From Lachnospiraceae bacterium (lineage in GTDB: Bacteria; Bacillota_A; Clostridia; Lachnospirales; Lachnospiraceae), in contig JAEEJD010000214.1 of NCBI GenBank assembly GCA_016281675.1, forward strand, positions 1 through 6,566: a stretch of DNA of 6,566 nt. The letters run 5' to 3'. The stretch's first letter is position 1, and each line of letters begins with the position of its first letter. Under the pieces are notes generated by a model. The model was given only the letters and a program-made list of their open reading frames with translations, made no database searches and was not told the origin of the DNA. Positions 5,534 to 6,566 of the stretch are shown here, one piece after another. Made by a program: the position numbers and the translations under genes.

Positions 5534-6301
5534 TCAGAATCTCATGATGGACATCGCGTTGTTACGCTCTTCCTGTTCGCGCCTCTTCTGCATCATAATC
5601 TGATACTGATTCAGCGTTTCCTGTTTCTTCATCTCGCTGATCGCCTTTGCCATATCAAGATCCTCAAGTCTTGATCTTGCCGACAACGTATTCTCAGCGG
5701 CATAATCATTATATCTTATCGCAGATTCGAGAGCGTTGGTCTGTGCTCCCATGCTGCTCCTGCCTTCCGAAACCTTCGATATCGCATCGGTGATCTTACT
5801 CAGATCGAAATCCTTTGTAACATCAAATCCCTCAATACCAAGTTCAGATAAGGTTGCATTTACCATCTGTATCTTCTGTCCGGTTCCGTCGGGCTTGGTG
5901 GCGAGATTGATATCCGCCATACTGCCGTCAAGTATCTTAAGCGTATTGAATTCGGTGTTCTTGCCGATGCCTTCTATATCAGACAAAAGCTGATCCACTT
6001 CTTTCTGGATGGCTCCGAGCTCCTCGCCCGTATTGAGTCCGCTGCTTGCCTTAACACCGAGTTCGTATATTCTCTGAAGACTGTCGGTGATCTGTCCGAG
6101 AGCACCGTCGGCAACATTGAGAAGACTGACTCCGTCCTTTGCGTTATCGCTTCCGACCGTAAGACCCGTCTCCTGGCTGTTCATCTTCTCGGCAATGGTA
6201 AGTCCTGCCGCATCGTCGGCAGCGGAATTGATCCTCTTACCGCTTGCGATCTGAGAATACATCATATTGTTTTGAGAAGAAACACCACTTACTCCTGCCA
6301 T
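5534..6301 (-). CDS. Atypical flagellin-family protein
   Basis: A 255-aa flagellin relative. The N-terminal flagellin domain is clear: SQIASGKRINSAADDAAGL (16-34), an NAKDGVSLLNVADGAL core (53-68) and the LQRIYELGVKASSG helix (75-88). The C-terminal flagellin domain shows SSMGAQTNALE (182-192) and NTLSARSRLEDLDMAKAISE (204-223). The variable middle is short. Both D0 ends deviate: the usual MxIN-x-N-x-x-x-L-x-A start is replaced by MAGVSGVSSQNNMMY, and the hydrophobic tail ending in LSLL by a charged end QKRREQEERNNAMSIMRF. This resembles a flagellin subgroup I recall from Lachnospiraceae. It may be a minor filament or hook-filament subunit; exported by the flagellar type III system, so no signal peptide is expected. 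ATG 6301 has AAGGAGG (6309-6315) 7 nt upstream. Confidence 0.9.
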   Translation of the reverse strand: MAGVSGVSSQNNMMYSQIASGKRINSAADDAAGLTIAEKMNSQETGLTVGSDNAKDGVSLLNVADGALGQITDSLQRIYELGVKASSGLNTGEELGAIQKEVDQLLSDIEGIGKNTEFNTLKILDGSMADINLATKPDGTGQKIQMVNATLSELGIEGFDVTKDFDLSKITDAISKVSEGRSSMGAQTNALESAIRYNDYAAENTLSARSRLEDLDMAKAISEMKKQETLNQYQIMMQKRREQEERNNAMSIMRF

Positions 6302-6358
6302 GATAACTCCTCCTTAAAGACCTGTCACAAATGAGGCGATGCGTAACAATCCATTGGG

Positions 6359-6392
6359 ATTATATTCTACCACCGATCGAACGCGATATCAA
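6359..6392 (-). promoter_or_regulatory. Sigma-A promoter of the flagellin gene
   Basis: TTGATA (6387-6392) and TAGAAT (6364-6369) are 17 nt apart on the minus strand; an overlapping perfect TATAAT lies at 6359-6364. The -35 overlaps the stop codon of the histidine kinase. No flagellar sigma-D/28 element (TAAA-N15-GCCGATAA) is visible upstream, unlike most major flagellin genes. Leader about 55 nt. Confidence 0.75.
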
Positions 6393-6566
6393 GCATTTTC
6401 GGCGTTCTTTTCCGCGTTGTCCGTCCTTCTGAGCATGATCCTTATCCTTGTTCCGAGCTCTTCCCTGGATGTGATCTCAAAATGCCCCTCATGCTTGTCG
6501 ACTATCCACTTGGCGATCGAAAGTCCCAGTCCGGTCCCGCCGAAGCTCCTTGCTTCATCCGAACGG
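6389..6566 (-). CDS. Sensor histidine kinase, C-terminal end only
   Basis: The last 58 residues of a protein whose upstream part lies outside the window. The fragment carries the G2 ATP-lid box GGTGLGLSIAKWIVDKH (residues 9-25), then HFEITSREELGTRIRIMLR, the closing beta strands of a HATPase_c domain in HisKA-type sensor kinases, followed by a polar tail NAEKNAENA and TGA at 6389-6391. It would autophosphorylate on a histidine upstream and pass the phosphate to a response regulator, probably encoded further upstream. The stop sits in the -35 box of the flagellin promoter. Family assignment is firm; the signal and partner cannot be told. Confidence 0.93.
   Translation of the reverse strand, partial: RSDEARSFGGTGLGLSIAKWIVDKHEGHFEITSREELGTRIRIMLRRTDNAEKNAENA

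Noticed and set aside
6302..6358. CsrA sites in the flagellin leader (GGA motifs at the ribosome site and in a possible AATCC/GGATT hairpin)
   Set aside because: GGA occurs in any strong ribosome site, and the upstream hairpin is only 5 bp and may begin before the transcription start. Too weak to annotate.

Overview
The window looks like a chromosomal stretch from a motile, Gram-positive anaerobe of the class Clostridia, most likely Lachnospiraceae (Butyrivibrio/Roseburia-like). This is inferred from the flagellin subtype, the Y-family polymerase plus YolD-like pair, strong AGGAGG-type ribosome sites, a tRNA-Trp without an encoded CCA end, and base composition. No species is claimed.

Left part (1-2626). 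A truncated minus-strand gene encodes the six-helix membrane part of a signalling protein, probably a cyclic-di-GMP or other HD/GGDEF-type enzyme whose output domain lies outside the window. It diverges from a plus-strand SOS cassette: a Y-family translesion DNA polymerase with a clamp-binding motif, translationally coupled to a YolD-like protein. The polymerase promoter has a perfect GAAC-N4-GTTC LexA operator between its -35 and -10 boxes.

Middle (2630-5301, minus strand). Five tightly overlapping genes encode small single-pass membrane proteins. Three have an N-terminal CxxC-CxxC zinc ribbon on the predicted cytoplasmic side; two are short and lack it. The order zinc-ribbon/small/zinc-ribbon-short/zinc-ribbon/small, the homology within the two long and the two small proteins, and an identical ATGAATAAAA junction in both long-small pairs show a duplicated two-gene cassette. 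Function is unknown; this is the best candidate here for an undescribed envelope system. It converges on the SOS cassette with only 3 nt between stop codons.

Right part (5332-6566, minus strand). A strong promoter drives tRNA-Trp(CCA), followed by a rho-independent terminator that ends about 30 nt before the five-gene operon. Hairpin arms on the two sides of the tRNA are complementary to one another in exchange. Upstream lie an atypical 255-aa flagellin with altered D0 ends and a sigma-A-type promoter, and the last 58 residues of a sensor histidine kinase.

No CRISPR array, insertion sequence, integrase or rRNA was seen. No stretch above 300 nt lacks a gene.
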